Of a stretch of DNA of 64,000 nucleotides, positions 35,667-43,721 are shown piece by piece (within the stretch, counting starts at the first letter, position 1; every line of letters starts with the position of its first letter). The stretch is from Bacteroidales bacterium. Lineage in GTDB: Bacteria; Bacteroidota; Bacteroidia; Bacteroidales; F082. The position numbers were made by a program, and so were the translations under genes. Under the pieces are notes generated by a model. The model did no database searches and had not been told where the DNA came from. It saw only the letters and a program-made list of their open reading frames with translations. The DNA lies in NCBI GenBank assembly GCA_017549805.1, contig JAFYNJ010000005.1:1-64000 (forward strand). Direction: 5' to 3'.

Positions 35667-36485
35667 ATGAAGAAGTTGTTGGTTGGCATATTGGTCATGC
35701 TTTCTGTTACGATGGTAGCCCAGCAAAAGCGGAGCACCCATCAGGCGATCGCCTTGGGTATCAAGGGGGGCGTCAACCTTTCTTCCTTTAAGTATTTTGG
35801 CGACCCCGACAAAAACGCCTTGCCTTTCGATAGCTTTCAGCATCGTTTGCGTCCGTTGCTCGGTGTGAGTGCGGAGATTCCCTTGGGTGATTATTTCTTT
35901 ATGGCTCCAGAAGTGATGCTTACAGGTAGGGGAGATGCCCGACTTTTTGAAAGTGCTACATGGAACGCCCTGATGCGTTATCAGGCTAAGACCTATTATT
36001 TGGAAGCCCGGCTTCCCATGGCGCTTTGTTATTCGGTGACCCCAAAAGTGAGACCCTACGTCTTTGCTGCCCCTGTCTTCGGATTGACGATGCCAATGGG
36101 TAGCATTGCCCAGTATTTTCCCGATACCCCCAAAACTATTAATCCGGTTGCCATCGACTCGAGCAATATGGCGCCATACGATATTGGGTTTATGACAGGC
36201 GCTGGCGTCCGGTTTATGATCGACTTTGACCGTTTTTCCTTGGCCATCAAGGTAGAGGCAGGTTATCATTTTGGCATGTTGGACACCTATTCGTGGGCAG
36301 AACATCATGACGAGGCTCCCGCTGTGAATGTGAATGCCTATAATGTGAAAGGCGAACGGAGAAATCGAGGCCTTGAAACCAGTGTGACAGTTGCCCTTCC
36401 ATTGAGATTCCTTCCCGGTGACGCTTGTTCAAGTTTTTCAAGTAAAAACCGAACCCGACATCGTTTGGGTAGTTATGGCTTCTAA
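35667..36485 (+). CDS. PorT-like outer-membrane beta-barrel protein
   Basis: 272 residues. Signal peptide KKLLVGILVMLSVTMVAQ, then a barrel of about eight strands with the OMP_b-brl_2 look: LGIKGGVNLSSFKYFG, PLLGVSAEIPLGDYFFMAPE, YYLEARLPMALCYSVTPKVR, VRFMIDFDRFSLAIKVEAGY. The C-terminus (SSFSSKNRTRHRLGSYGF) is not a strong barrel end. Last gene of the 27.7-36.5 kb operon; its stop codon lies in a heptad repeat. Confidence 0.75.
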   Translation: MKKLLVGILVMLSVTMVAQQKRSTHQAIALGIKGGVNLSSFKYFGDPDKNALPFDSFQHRLRPLLGVSAEIPLGDYFFMAPEVMLTGRGDARLFESATWNALMRYQAKTYYLEARLPMALCYSVTPKVRPYVFAAPVFGLTMPMGSIAQYFPDTPKTINPVAIDSSNMAPYDIGFMTGAGVRFMIDFDRFSLAIKVEAGYHFGMLDTYSWAEHHDEAPAVNVNAYNVKGERRNRGLETSVTVALPLRFLPGDACSSFSSKNRTRHRLGSYGF

Positions 36486-36516
36486 CTCCTCACTCCTCAC
36501 TCCTAACTCCTAACTA
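36482..36516. repeat. Heptad tandem repeat, five units
   Basis: CTAACTC-CTCACTC-CTCACTC-CTAACTC-CTAACTA. Overlaps the upstream stop codon and ends two bases before the next ATG. It is the reverse complement of the type found at 53462-53496. Confidence 0.88.
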
Positions 36517-36518
36517 AA

Positions 36519-38501
36519 ATGACCTTCCTCTATCCATCGATGTTTTGGGCCTTGACGGCGTTGGCGATCCCCATCGCGGTACACCTTTTCAATTTCAGGA
36601 GGCATAAGCTGGTGTATTTTAGCAATACCGCCCTGCTCAAGACCATTCAGCAGGAGAATGCCAAGACGAAAAAGCTGAAATATCTTGTCGTATTAGGGCT
36701 TCGCTGCCTGTTTATCGCCGCCTTGGTGTTGGCTTTTGCCTTCCCCTATAAACCCGATGCCGCCGTGAGCATCGATACCGAAGAGGGACTGGTGGGCGTT
36801 TATCTCGACAATTCCATGAGCATGAAGGCCCAGTCGTCCAAGACCACCCTGCTGGAAGATGCGCGCGAGTCGGCTAAGAGCCTGTTGGAGCAGTTTTCAC
36901 CCTCGACGCGCTATGTGTTGATGACCAACAGCTTCGAGGTGCAAAACGAATACCCGATGAACCGTGACGAGATGCTGGATCAGCTGGACCGAATGAACCT
37001 TGACGGTCATCCAGTAAAAATGAATGCACTCTTGGATCGCTTTGGGATGCTCAAGAAACTCCATGGCTTCGATCAAGCCACCCTGTTTGTATATTCCGAC
37101 TTCCAGAAGAACCAGTTCGACTTAGCGGGCGTCCAGCAAGATAGCGGATTGCGTGTGGTTGCCGTGCCCATTCAGGCTGAAGTCCAGTCGAACATCTCCA
37201 TCGACTCGGTATGGCTCGACTCCCCGGTGTTGCAAGTGGGATTGGCCAACGACTTGCATGTGAAGATTACCAATCATGGCGAAAAGGAAGTAAAGGGCTT
37301 GCCGGTCAACTTGAACATGGAGGGACGAAACGCGGCTTCGGCTACGGTTGACGTGGAAGGGAAGGCCTCATCGGAACTGGCGATGCAGTTCGTGTTGGAA
37401 ACGGCAGGCGACACCCGGTGCAGTGTTTCGTTGGTTGACTTTCCCATCACCTTCGACGACACTTACCAGTTTGTGTTGTCCACCCGTCCGACCTTGAAAG
37501 TGGTTGAGTTGAACGGTAAGGAATCGAGGTCGGCTGTCTCGATGGTGTTCGCAGATGATCCACAATTTGACTTTGTGTCGATGGAACCCAGCCGATTCGA
37601 TCTCAATGGCCTCTCGCAGGCCCAGTTGATCGTAGTGGATGAGATGTCGGCCATCAACGCAACCCTGCGCCAAGCATTGTTGGAAGACGCTTCGGATGGG
37701 GCGAGCGTTGTCTTTTTCCACGATGAAGGCAAGACGGTGGATACCAATACCGTTTCGGTAAGCGATGTGGCCGTTCGCCATGAGTTTTTCAGCGACATGA
37801 TCCTTGATCTGCCCCAGCAGGCCGACCTGCCACAGGTGAAGCAACATGTCCGCTTGTTACCCGCTTCCAATACCACCGTGCTGATGCATCTCGACAACGG
37901 CGACCCCATGCTGACGATGAGACCGATGGGAAAGGGCCTGGTATTTGACTTCGCCACAACACTCGATGCCCAATGGAGCACCTTGGCCGACCATTCGCTG
38001 TTTGTGCCTCTGATGCTAAAGATGGCCTTGTTGGGTGGCGGCGTGAGTCGGCTTTCCTATACACTTGGTGTGGACCAATCCCTGGTGTTTGGCGACCTGC
38101 CGTTCGAGGGTCTGGAGCAGTTGAGGATCAAGAAGGGGGATGGCAGCTTCGAGATGATGCCTGCCCATGAAGTCAGGAACAATAGGGTATGCTTGTTTTT
38201 CCAGGATGACCTGCCTGAATCGGGATGCTATGAACTGATGATGAACGACTCCGTCTATCATGTGATGGCTTGGAACGACAGCCGCCTTGAGTCGCAGATG
38301 GATTGCTTTGACAAAGAGGCGATAGGCAAGGCGTTCAAAGAGACTGGCATTGAATTGATGGCCGTGCTCGATGTGGATGATTTTGCCGGCCACGACCTGA
38401 TGCAAGCCATGGCGCGCCAGTCGTCGCTTTGGAAATGGTTCGTGTTGCTTGCCCTGCTGGCATTGGCAGGCGAGGTGGCGGTGCTGCGTTTTTGGAAGTG
38501 A
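36519..38501 (+). CDS. BatA-type (aerotolerance N-terminal domain) membrane protein
   Basis: 660 residues. The N-terminal BatA domain MTFLYPSMFWALTALAIPIA with FNFRRHKLVYFSN is diagnostic. A second membrane helix (LRCLFIAALVLAFAFPY) and a vWA-like motif VGVYLDNSMSMKA (DxSxS) follow, then a long periplasmic beta-rich region and a final helix (WFVLLALLALAGEVAVLRFW). Unlike bat operons, no MoxR ATPase or other Bat proteins are adjacent. Function unproven; related proteins are linked to envelope stress in Bacteroides. Confidence 0.85.
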   Translation: MTFLYPSMFWALTALAIPIAVHLFNFRRHKLVYFSNTALLKTIQQENAKTKKLKYLVVLGLRCLFIAALVLAFAFPYKPDAAVSIDTEEGLVGVYLDNSMSMKAQSSKTTLLEDARESAKSLLEQFSPSTRYVLMTNSFEVQNEYPMNRDEMLDQLDRMNLDGHPVKMNALLDRFGMLKKLHGFDQATLFVYSDFQKNQFDLAGVQQDSGLRVVAVPIQAEVQSNISIDSVWLDSPVLQVGLANDLHVKITNHGEKEVKGLPVNLNMEGRNAASATVDVEGKASSELAMQFVLETAGDTRCSVSLVDFPITFDDTYQFVLSTRPTLKVVELNGKESRSAVSMVFADDPQFDFVSMEPSRFDLNGLSQAQLIVVDEMSAINATLRQALLEDASDGASVVFFHDEGKTVDTNTVSVSDVAVRHEFFSDMILDLPQQADLPQVKQHVRLLPASNTTVLMHLDNGDPMLTMRPMGKGLVFDFATTLDAQWSTLADHSLFVPLMLKMALLGGGVSRLSYTLGVDQSLVFGDLPFEGLEQLRIKKGDGSFEMMPAHEVRNNRVCLFFQDDLPESGCYELMMNDSVYHVMAWNDSRLESQMDCFDKEAIGKAFKETGIELMAVLDVDDFAGHDLMQAMARQSSLWKWFVLLALLALAGEVAVLRFWK

Positions 38502-38518
38502 TTTTGCTGTTTTTTTCG

Positions 38519-38548
38519 TTTGACAACGAAGAAAAAATCGTATCTTTG
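38519..38548 (+). promoter_or_regulatory. parC promoter
   Basis: TTTG (38519-38522), 18 bases, TATCTTTG (38541-38548): a near-ideal Bacteroidota promoter, which excludes the ATG at 38520 as the start. Confidence 0.8.
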
Positions 38549-38567
38549 CCCTTTCTTAAGCAAGTTT

Positions 38568-41237
38568 ATGGATATTGAAGAAAAAGACGAGTCTTTTCAT
38601 GTGATTCCCATCAAAGGGATGTTTGAGAATTGGTTTCTCGACTATGCCTCGTATGTGATTTTGGAACGCGCTGTGCCCGCCATTGAAGATGGCTTGAAAC
38701 CCGTGCAGCGCCGTATTCTTCATTCCATGAACGAGCTGGACGACGGCCGTTTCAACAAGGTGGCCAACATCGTGGGCAACACCATGAAATACCACCCTCA
38801 CGGCGATGCTTCCATTGGCGATGCTTTGGTGCAGATGGCCCAGAAAGACCTGCTGATCGACACCCAAGGAAACTTTGGAAATGTCTTGACAGGCGACGAT
38901 GCCGCTGCTCCACGTTATATTGAAGCGAGGCTCTCGAAATTTGCCAAGGAGGTGGTGTTCAATAAGAAGACCACCGACTGGAGTCCTTCTTACGACGGAC
39001 GCAACCAAGAGCCGGTATCGTTGCCGGTGAAGTTTCCGTTGCTGCTGGCGCAAGGCACCGAGGGCATTGCCGTGGGCTTGGCCTCCAAGTTTTTGCCGCA
39101 TAACTTCAACGAGTTGATCGATGCCTCCATCGCCTATTTGCGCGACGAGCCCTTTACCTTGTATCCCGATTTTCCGACGGGAGGCTTGATGGACGTGAGC
39201 AACTATAATGACGGTCTCCGCGGCGGTCGTATCAGGGTGCGTGCGCGCATCAGCCAACCCGACAAGAAGACGCTGGTCATCAGTGAGATACCTTACGGCA
39301 CCACCACGGGCAGCCTGATCGATAGCATCGTAAAGTGCAACGACAAAGGCAAGATTAAGATCAAGAAGATCGACGACAACACCGCTGAACAGTGCGAAAT
39401 CGTCATCTATCTCAATCCTGGCGTTTCGCCTGACCAAACCATTGACGCACTTTATGCCTTCACCGATTGTGAGGTGTCCATCTCACCCAATGCCTGTGTC
39501 ATCATCAAGGACCATCCCGTGTTCATGGGTGTCAGCGAGATCCTGAAACGTTGCACCGATCGCACCATGGAACTCCTCAGCTGGGAGCTCCAAATCCTGC
39601 TCGACGAACTGGAATCCGACTGGCATTGGATCTCCTTGGAGAAGATCTTCTTCGAGAAGGGCATCTACAAGGAGTTGGAGAAGAAGGACTACGAGACTTG
39701 GGAAGACCAGGTGACGGGCATTGAAAAGCGTTTCGATCCCTATCGCAAGAAGCTAAAGCGCGAAATCACCCGCGATGATGTGCTGAAGCTTTGCGACAAG
39801 CCAGTGCGCAAGATTTCCAAGTTCGACATCAAGAAAGCCGATGAGCAATTGGCCGACATCGAGGCCAAGATGGAAGAGGCACGCTATAACCTCGACCATA
39901 TCGTTGACTATACCGTCAATTATTATATCCATATCAAGGAGAAATATGGCGAGGGTCGTGATCGCAAGACCGAGATCCGTAACTTCGACAACATCTCGGC
40001 AGTGGCGGTGGCGGCCAACAACGAGAAGCTGTACCTGAATGCCTCTGAAGGCTTCGTGTGTACCGCCGAGGGCCTGAAACGCGAGAAGAACAAGGAAGCC
40101 TATACCTATATCTCCGACTGTTCCGACATGGATGACATCATCGTGTTCCACGAGAAGGGTACTTACATGGTGACCAAGCTACAATCCAAGCTTTTTGTCG
40201 GTGCCAACGTGATTCATGCTGCTGTCTTCCATAAGAACGACGACCGCACTACTTACAATGCCGTGTATCGCGACGGCAAGCCGGGGAACGCCTTCTATGT
40301 GAAGCGTTTTGCGGTGACGGGTGTCACTCGCGACAAAGAATACGATCTCACCCAAGGCAAGCCCGACTCGAGGGTGGTGTATTTCACCGCCAACCCCAAC
40401 GGAGAGGCTGAGGTCATCAAGGTGCAGCTGCGTCCCGCCCCCAAGATCAAGAAATCGACCTTCGACTATGACTTTGCCCAACTTGCCGTGAAGGGTCGTG
40501 CCGCGCGTGGTAACCTGCTGACAAAGTATGCTATCAAGGTGGTGTTCAAGCATGACGACGGCGTTTCAACCTTGACGGCTCGCGATCTCTGGTATGACGA
40601 TACGGTGCGTCGCCTCAATGCCGACAAACGCGGCCAATATCTTGGAGCTTTTGAGGGTGACGACCACATCCTGCAGCTCTTTGCCAATGGCGAGTTCAAG
40701 GTTACGGGTTACGACCTCTCCACGCACTTCGACGACGACATGGTGGAGATCCGCAAGTTCGATCCCGACGAGATCTTCTCGGTGGTTTACATCGAAGGTG
40801 AGACCCAGAAGATGTATCTGAAGCGTTTCTGCATCGAGAAGGATATCAAGCTCAACACCCGTTTTTCGTTTATCGGGGAGCATGAGGCCGCCAAGTACCT
40901 CTCGTTCTGCACGGACGTGATGCCGCGACTTCTGTTGAGCTATCAAGTGAGCGACGCGGGCAACAGCTTCCCCGACGACGAGCTCAACGTAGAGGAATTC
41001 ATTGGCATCAAGAGCTTCAAGGCCAAGGGCAAACGCCTTTCGAACAGGGAGATCGAGCATTTTGAATGGCTTGAGCCGTTTGAGCCTGAAGTGCCTGAGG
41101 GACCAGAAGTGACTGAAGCACCGGAGGACAATACCGATGACTCGAATCCCGAAGTCCCGAGTCCCGAAGTCCCGAGTCTCACGTCCGACGATGACAAGAA
41201 ACATGGAGGTGAACCCATCCAGATGGAATTGTTTTGA
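38568..41237 (+). CDS. parC: DNA topoisomerase IV subunit A (ParC)
   Basis: 889 residues from the ATG at 38568. Breaks and rejoins DNA to separate daughter chromosomes. Active site Tyr near residue 117 in AAPRYIEARL; quinolone-region motif YHPHGDASIGDALVQMAQ. The C-terminal half carries beta-pinwheel-like blades. The last 60 or so residues are an acidic Pro/Glu/Ser-rich tail made of short repeats, ending GGEPIQMELF. parE is not adjacent. Could also be called a gyrase A paralog; the PRYIEAR form fits ParC. Confidence 0.93.
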   Translation: MDIEEKDESFHVIPIKGMFENWFLDYASYVILERAVPAIEDGLKPVQRRILHSMNELDDGRFNKVANIVGNTMKYHPHGDASIGDALVQMAQKDLLIDTQGNFGNVLTGDDAAAPRYIEARLSKFAKEVVFNKKTTDWSPSYDGRNQEPVSLPVKFPLLLAQGTEGIAVGLASKFLPHNFNELIDASIAYLRDEPFTLYPDFPTGGLMDVSNYNDGLRGGRIRVRARISQPDKKTLVISEIPYGTTTGSLIDSIVKCNDKGKIKIKKIDDNTAEQCEIVIYLNPGVSPDQTIDALYAFTDCEVSISPNACVIIKDHPVFMGVSEILKRCTDRTMELLSWELQILLDELESDWHWISLEKIFFEKGIYKELEKKDYETWEDQVTGIEKRFDPYRKKLKREITRDDVLKLCDKPVRKISKFDIKKADEQLADIEAKMEEARYNLDHIVDYTVNYYIHIKEKYGEGRDRKTEIRNFDNISAVAVAANNEKLYLNASEGFVCTAEGLKREKNKEAYTYISDCSDMDDIIVFHEKGTYMVTKLQSKLFVGANVIHAAVFHKNDDRTTYNAVYRDGKPGNAFYVKRFAVTGVTRDKEYDLTQGKPDSRVVYFTANPNGEAEVIKVQLRPAPKIKKSTFDYDFAQLAVKGRAARGNLLTKYAIKVVFKHDDGVSTLTARDLWYDDTVRRLNADKRGQYLGAFEGDDHILQLFANGEFKVTGYDLSTHFDDDMVEIRKFDPDEIFSVVYIEGETQKMYLKRFCIEKDIKLNTRFSFIGEHEAAKYLSFCTDVMPRLLLSYQVSDAGNSFPDDELNVEEFIGIKSFKAKGKRLSNREIEHFEWLEPFEPEVPEGPEVTEAPEDNTDDSNPEVPSPEVPSLTSDDDKKHGGEPIQMELF
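41141..41180 (+). repeat. Short tandem repeat inside the parC tail
   Basis: CCCGAAGTCCCGAGT occurs twice in direct tandem (41148-41162 and 41163-41177), itself made of 7-8-base units. It encodes PEVPSPEVPS. Resembles the intergenic heptad repeats but lies in frame. Confidence 0.7.
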
Positions 41238-41240
41238 GTT

Positions 41241-42017
41241 ATGAAAACCAGGAATCTTATTATCGGTGTTGTCATGGCATTGCTGTTCACAAGCTGCGGC
41301 AGCGAGATCAAGCTGGCTAACCAATTTGTGGTCAAGTCGCGCCAAACCCAGGCGGCCGTTTATTTTCCCGAATCAGCGAAAGTGACCTTGATCCAGGCTG
41401 AAGACGGATCCTATACCAATGTTTTGGACTCGTTGAACCAGGATGCCTTTCTTGATATGATGTATTTGGCCTACGCCGATGAAATGAGCCGATATGGCGT
41501 GAATGTCTATATTCCTGACGATCCCGATCATGTTCCTGTCGATTCCACCCATTGGCTGGTGATCCTGTCCAATATGGAGATACAAGGACTTTTCACGGAT
41601 TATGTGGATCAACTCTTCGATTTCATTGACGAATATGAGTATTCTTTTTCGTTGAATACGGTCAATGTAGCCTCTTGGTTTGATGTCAACGACGGCGAAT
41701 GGCACCCCACCTTGTTCGACGAGCACAACCTCGTGGATGATTTCGATTCATACGTGACACAAAATGGTGTCGATGGGGCACAATACCATTATGACATCAA
41801 GAAGATTGCCAATGCCGACCTTTACAACTATGCGGTGTATCTTGGGAAGCGCTATGCCGCTTACACCTACGACTACATGATGAACCGCTATATCGGTGAT
41901 GAGTTGAAGAAGAACAACGGTACGGCGCGTTTCAAGCTGCGCTGGGATCCCTACAAAGAATCGCTCTATTTCATGGAAGAAGGAGAGGGGTTCGTTGAGT
42001 TGAAAGCTGAAAACTGA
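41241..42017 (+). CDS. Lipoprotein of unknown function
   Basis: 258 residues, three bases after parC. Lipoprotein signal NLIIGVVMALLFTSCGS. No recognised domain; the protein is rich in Asp and Tyr (NVYIPDDPDHVPVDSTHWLV; ANADLYNYAVYLGKRYAAY). Its stop lies in a heptad repeat shared with the convergent cdaA stop. Confidence 0.72.
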   Translation: MKTRNLIIGVVMALLFTSCGSEIKLANQFVVKSRQTQAAVYFPESAKVTLIQAEDGSYTNVLDSLNQDAFLDMMYLAYADEMSRYGVNVYIPDDPDHVPVDSTHWLVILSNMEIQGLFTDYVDQLFDFIDEYEYSFSLNTVNVASWFDVNDGEWHPTLFDEHNLVDDFDSYVTQNGVDGAQYHYDIKKIANADLYNYAVYLGKRYAAYTYDYMMNRYIGDELKKNNGTARFKLRWDPYKESLYFMEEGEGFVELKAEN

Positions 42018-42029
42018 AAACTGAAAACT
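42002..42029. repeat. Heptad tandem repeat GAAAACT, four units
   Basis: GAAAGCT then three perfect GAAAACT. The stop codons of both convergent genes lie in or at the edge of the repeat (TGA 42015-42017 on plus; TAG 42028-42030 on minus). Confidence 0.85.
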
Positions 42030-42801
42030 AACTAATTAATTCGTGGTTTAGGGTTTCCTCTAGGTCTTCGGGCTGGACGGTGGTGATTTTCCCGTTTTTT
42101 ACTAGGCTGATGCTGCCGGTTTCTTCAGAGACTACAAGCACGATGCAATCGTTATTTTCGGTGACACCCACGGCGGCGCGATGACGCAAACCGAAATGTC
42201 CGGGAATCTCGCTGTTGTTGGTGACGGGTAGGATGCAACGTGCAGCCACAATCTTGTTGTCGGTAAGGATCATGGCACCATCGTGGAGCGGGCTGTTCTT
42301 GAAGAAGATGTTCTCAATCAATGGTTTGCTGATCTCTCCGTCGATGGTGACGCCGGTCAGGACAATGTCGCTTAGTGTGTTCTGGCGGGTGATGACGATA
42401 AGTGCGCCCTGCTTGATGTTCGACATGGATTGGCAGGCCCTACACACCGACTCGGTGTCCATTGAGATGCCCTTGCTTTTCCTGCGGAATAGTTTGAACG
42501 ACTTGATATTGTCGTTTTTCGTTTGGATGCCGATGGTGAAAAGGAAACGGCGTATTTCGGGCTGGAAAATGACGATGAGCGCGATGAAGCCAACGTTAAC
42601 AAAAGCACCCAGGATCGACGACAGTAGCTCCATCTGTAGGGCGTTGACCAGCTGCCAAAGGAGGAAGATGGCTACGATGCCGACGAAGATGCTAATGGCG
42701 CCCGTACCTTTCAGCAGCCTGTAGAGGGTGTAGAGTAGGGCGGCGACCAACACGATGTCGATGATGTCAACGATACGTATTTGTATGAAGAGGTTCAGCA
42801 T
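42028..42801 (-). CDS. cdaA: Diadenylate cyclase CdaA
   Basis: 257 residues. Makes cyclic di-AMP from two ATP. Three N-terminal membrane helices (VDIIDIVLVAALLYTLYRLL onward), then the DAC domain with both catalytic motifs intact: HDGAMIL (DGA) and GLRHRAAVGVTE (RHR). Three bases after folP, so the pair is co-transcribed, as is common in Bacteroidota. Confidence 0.95.
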   Translation of the reverse strand: MLNLFIQIRIVDIIDIVLVAALLYTLYRLLKGTGAISIFVGIVAIFLLWQLVNALQMELLSSILGAFVNVGFIALIVIFQPEIRRFLFTIGIQTKNDNIKSFKLFRRKSKGISMDTESVCRACQSMSNIKQGALIVITRQNTLSDIVLTGVTIDGEISKPLIENIFFKNSPLHDGAMILTDNKIVAARCILPVTNNSEIPGHFGLRHRAAVGVTENNDCIVLVVSEETGSISLVKNGKITTVQPEDLEETLNHELIS

Positions 42802-42804
42802 GTT

Positions 42805-43611
42805 CTATTCCGTTGGTTGCGCAAAATTAAAGGTTTTTTTCAAATCCACGGCGTTTTTCACGTTGTGGACTCTTAAAAAGTCAGCACCGCTCAGCATGGC
42901 GATGGTGTTGAGGATGGTGGTGCAGTTCTCCAGATCGGCATCGGGTCCCAGCAACTTGGGAATCATCGACTTCCGTGAGATGCCGATGAGGATGGGGTAT
43001 TCGTGATGACGATAACGTTCCAGATGGCTGAGCAGGGCGTAGTTGGACTCTAAACTTTTCCCGAAGCCGATGCCTGGGTCGAGGATGATCTGTTGATCGC
43101 CGTATGCTTCCAGGATGTCGCATTGCTTTTTGAAGAAATCCAGAACGGTTTGGTGGATGTCGCCGTCCAAATGGTATTGGTGCATGGTCTCTGGGGTGCC
43201 CACGCAATGCATCAGCACATAAGGGATGTGGTTTTTGCCGATGTAGGGCAGCATTTCCGAATCGAAGAGCCCGCCCGAGATGTCGTTGATGATATCGGCG
43301 CCTTCAATCATGCAGGCCTCGGCGATGTTTTTACGGAAGGTGTCGATGGAGACCATCGCATCAGGGAAATGCAGCCGGATGGCTTTCAACACGGGGATGA
43401 CCCTTGCCATTTCTTCTTGTTCGGTGGCGATGGCGTTGTTGGGTCGGGTGGAGCATCCGCCAATGTCGATGATGTCGGCACCTTGTTGCAGCATCTCCTC
43501 GCAATGCTGCAGTGCCTTGTCCACGCTGTTGTATCTGCCTCCGTCGGAAAACGAGTCGGGGGTGACGTTAAGGATGCCCATGATGGCGGGGCGGGAGGGG
43601 AGTTCTTTCAT
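42805..43611 (-). CDS. folP: Dihydropteroate synthase
   Basis: 268 residues. Joins p-aminobenzoate to dihydropterin pyrophosphate in folate synthesis; the sulfonamide target. Motifs GILNVTPDSFSDGGRY, DIGGCSTRP, IINDISGG, DPGIGFGKSLESN, ILIGISRKS. First gene of the folP-cdaA unit. Confidence 0.96.
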   Translation of the reverse strand: MKELPSRPAIMGILNVTPDSFSDGGRYNSVDKALQHCEEMLQQGADIIDIGGCSTRPNNAIATEQEEMARVIPVLKAIRLHFPDAMVSIDTFRKNIAEACMIEGADIINDISGGLFDSEMLPYIGKNHIPYVLMHCVGTPETMHQYHLDGDIHQTVLDFFKKQCDILEAYGDQQIILDPGIGFGKSLESNYALLSHLERYRHHEYPILIGISRKSMIPKLLGPDADLENCTTILNTIAMLSGADFLRVHNVKNAVDLKKTFNFAQPTE

Positions 43612-43627
43612 GGTTGGTTATTTGACG

Positions 43628-43635
43628 CAAAAGTA
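43628..43635 (-). promoter_or_regulatory. -7 box of folP-cdaA
   Basis: TACTTTTG on the minus strand, 16 bases before the folP ATG. It is divergent from the promoter at 43645-43675. Confidence 0.6.
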
Positions 43636-43644
43636 AGTTTTTTT

Positions 43645-43675
43645 TTTGATTTAAAGAATCTTATTCTTATCTTTG
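43645..43675 (+). promoter_or_regulatory. Promoter of the surface protein pair at 43.7-50.5 kb
   Basis: TTTG (43645-43648), 19 bases, TATCTTTG (43668-43675): close to consensus in both boxes and spacing. Confidence 0.75.
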
Positions 43676-43721
43676 AAACCTCTATTGACTTGATAGTAAA
43701 AAAAAGCAAAAACGATAAAAA

